This document shows positions 63,289 to 64,000 of a stretch of 64,000 bases of DNA, in pieces. A model generated the notes under the pieces. The model saw nothing but the letters and a program-made list of their open reading frames with translations, was not told the origin of the DNA and ran no database searches. Origin of the DNA: Undibacterium piscinae (GTDB lineage Bacteria > Pseudomonadota > Gammaproteobacteria > Burkholderiales > Burkholderiaceae_D); the NCBI GenBank assembly GCA_003970805.2, contig CP051152.1, positions 1,054,001 to 1,118,000 of the forward strand. The letters are read 5' to 3'. Numbering within the stretch: the first letter of the stretch is position 1; each line of letters starts with the position of its first letter. Position numbers and translations under genes: made by a program.

Positions 63289-64000
63289 AGAATCAAATCC
63301 CGAAATTGACTATCACTCAGATCGACGTTAGCACCAGCGCCCGCACCTGCACCTACCAGGTGCTCAAATTGCGCAATCGGCAGTGGTCGGCTAAACAAAT
63401 AACCCTGGTAAGCATGGCAGCCCTGACTTGCTAGCAAAACGCGTTGTTCTTCTGTTTCTACGCCTTCCGCAATCACCGCTAAACCCAGGCTATCGGCCAG
63501 CACTACCACCATCTTAGCGATTGCAGCATCATTCGGATCAATCAAAATGTCACGCACAAAACTTTGATCTATCTTTAACTGATCCAAGGGCAGGCGTTTC
63601 AAATAGGCCAGAGATGAGTAACCCGTACCAAAGTCATCGAGTGAGAAACCGACGCCGCGTAGTTTAAGCGCGCTCATCTTGGCAATCACATCTTCCACAT
63701 TTGTGACCAATAGCCCTTCAGTCAATTCAAGCTTGAGATGCTCAGGATTGGCACCACTATCGTCGAGTATGCGTAATACCTGATCGACAAAATCAACCTG
63801 ATGAAATTGCCGTGGACTGACATTGACCGACATTGATAAATTTCGCATTGCCGGCTGCTGCGCCCACGCTGCCAACTGCCGGCAGGCAGCTTGCAAAACC
63901 CAATGCCCCAAAGGCAGAATCAAACCAGATTCTTCCGCGAATGGGATAAACTCCAGAGGTGAAATCATGCCGCGTTGTGGATGTTGCCAACGCACCAGTG
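63237..64000 (-). CDS. EAL-domain protein, C-terminal part, cut by the window edge
   Basis: About 254 residues are visible; the frame continues beyond 64000, and the GTG near the edge is internal (LVRWQHP follows the EAL motif region). Catalytic EAL features are present: MSPRQF-type strand NVSPRQFHQ, LKLELTEG, DDFGTGYSSLAYLKRLPLDQ and IAEGVETEEQ, so it should hydrolyse c-di-GMP to pGpG if complete. It is closely similar to the EAL domain of the 1159-residue sensor at 8-11.5 kb, suggesting paralogues. The final residues (QHAYPMRPGGQAG) are encoded by the REP-like repeat. Confidence 0.93.
   Translation of the reverse strand, partial: LVRWQHPQRGMISPLEFIPFAEESGLILPLGHWVLQAACRQLAAWAQQPAMRNLSMSVNVSPRQFHQVDFVDQVLRILDDSGANPEHLKLELTEGLLVTNVEDVIAKMSALKLRGVGFSLDDFGTGYSSLAYLKRLPLDQLKIDQSFVRDILIDPNDAAIAKMVVVLADSLGLAVIAEGVETEEQRVLLASQGCHAYQGYLFSRPLPIAQFEHLVGAGAGAGANVDLSDSQFRDLILPPRQHAYPMRPGGQAG

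Overview
The window looks like a chromosomal segment of a Gram-negative betaproteobacterium, most likely Burkholderiales and Oxalobacteraceae-like (Undibacterium or Janthinobacterium relatives). I base this on the tandem cyanophycin synthetase genes, the porin remnant ending in a Gram-negative porin C-terminus, the TonB-dependent receptor, and five c-di-GMP-type proteins. No rRNA, tRNA, CRISPR array or transposase gene was seen. Taxonomy is an inference from gene content, not from a marker gene.

Layout. 1-4.2 kb: two tandem cyanophycin synthetases; the first is cut by the window edge and has a degenerate Mur-ligase half, the second is intact. 4.4-7.9 kb: a rhodanese, a small secreted Ala/Ser-rich protein, and a TPR plus HupE/UreJ-like pair. 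8-12.5 kb: a large GGDEF/EAL sensor and LeuE. 12.6-15.1 kb: a MITE-like element and a decayed chemoreceptor. 15-25.8 kb: pbpC, a guanidinium exporter under a guanidine-II riboswitch, a giant alpha-2-macroglobulin, and an MFS-acyltransferase fusion. 26-31.6 kb: a frameshifted K+ channel, a frameshifted tricorn-type protease, and a DUF2189 membrane protein. 32-39.4 kb: a PilJ-N periplasmic protein, a diguanylate cyclase, a porin remnant, an ABC-2 exporter operon with a truncated HlyD, and rearranged lipoprotein-like genes. 39.8-46 kb: a phytate-acquisition locus (phytase, TonB receptor, likely Pho box) fused to an amidohydrolase remnant. 46.3-50 kb: a degenerate GGDEF protein translationally coupled to an AraC regulator, and a truncated kup.

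50.1-56.9 kb is the most unusual part. A relatively AT-rich block carries a 697-aa unrecognised protein (degenerate Nudix-like region plus an HDxxH motif), an NrtR-type regulator, a Prs-like enzyme overlapping a NAMPT/NadV-like enzyme, and a SLOG/DUF2493 gene with a premature stop. The block is bounded by perfect 18-bp inverted repeats with further degenerate copies inside. Every member is linked to ADP-ribose or NAD chemistry by family, so this looks like a mobile NAD+ salvage or reconstitution island. It may be related to the phage NARP1 (Adps/Namat) pathway.

57-64 kb: a short KdpD with KdpE (no kdpFABC in view), a hemolysin III-family protein, a 2OG-Fe(II) oxygenase, an EAL-HDOD protein, a 2-hydroxychromene-2-carboxylate isomerase-like protein, and the C-terminal part of an EAL protein.

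Two patterns run through the window. One is a family of about eight dispersed palindromic (REP-like) repeats in intergenic spaces. The other is a striking number of truncation or fusion junctions, homopolymer frameshifts and one nonsense codon, which suggest either genome decay or assembly error and deserve checking against raw reads.
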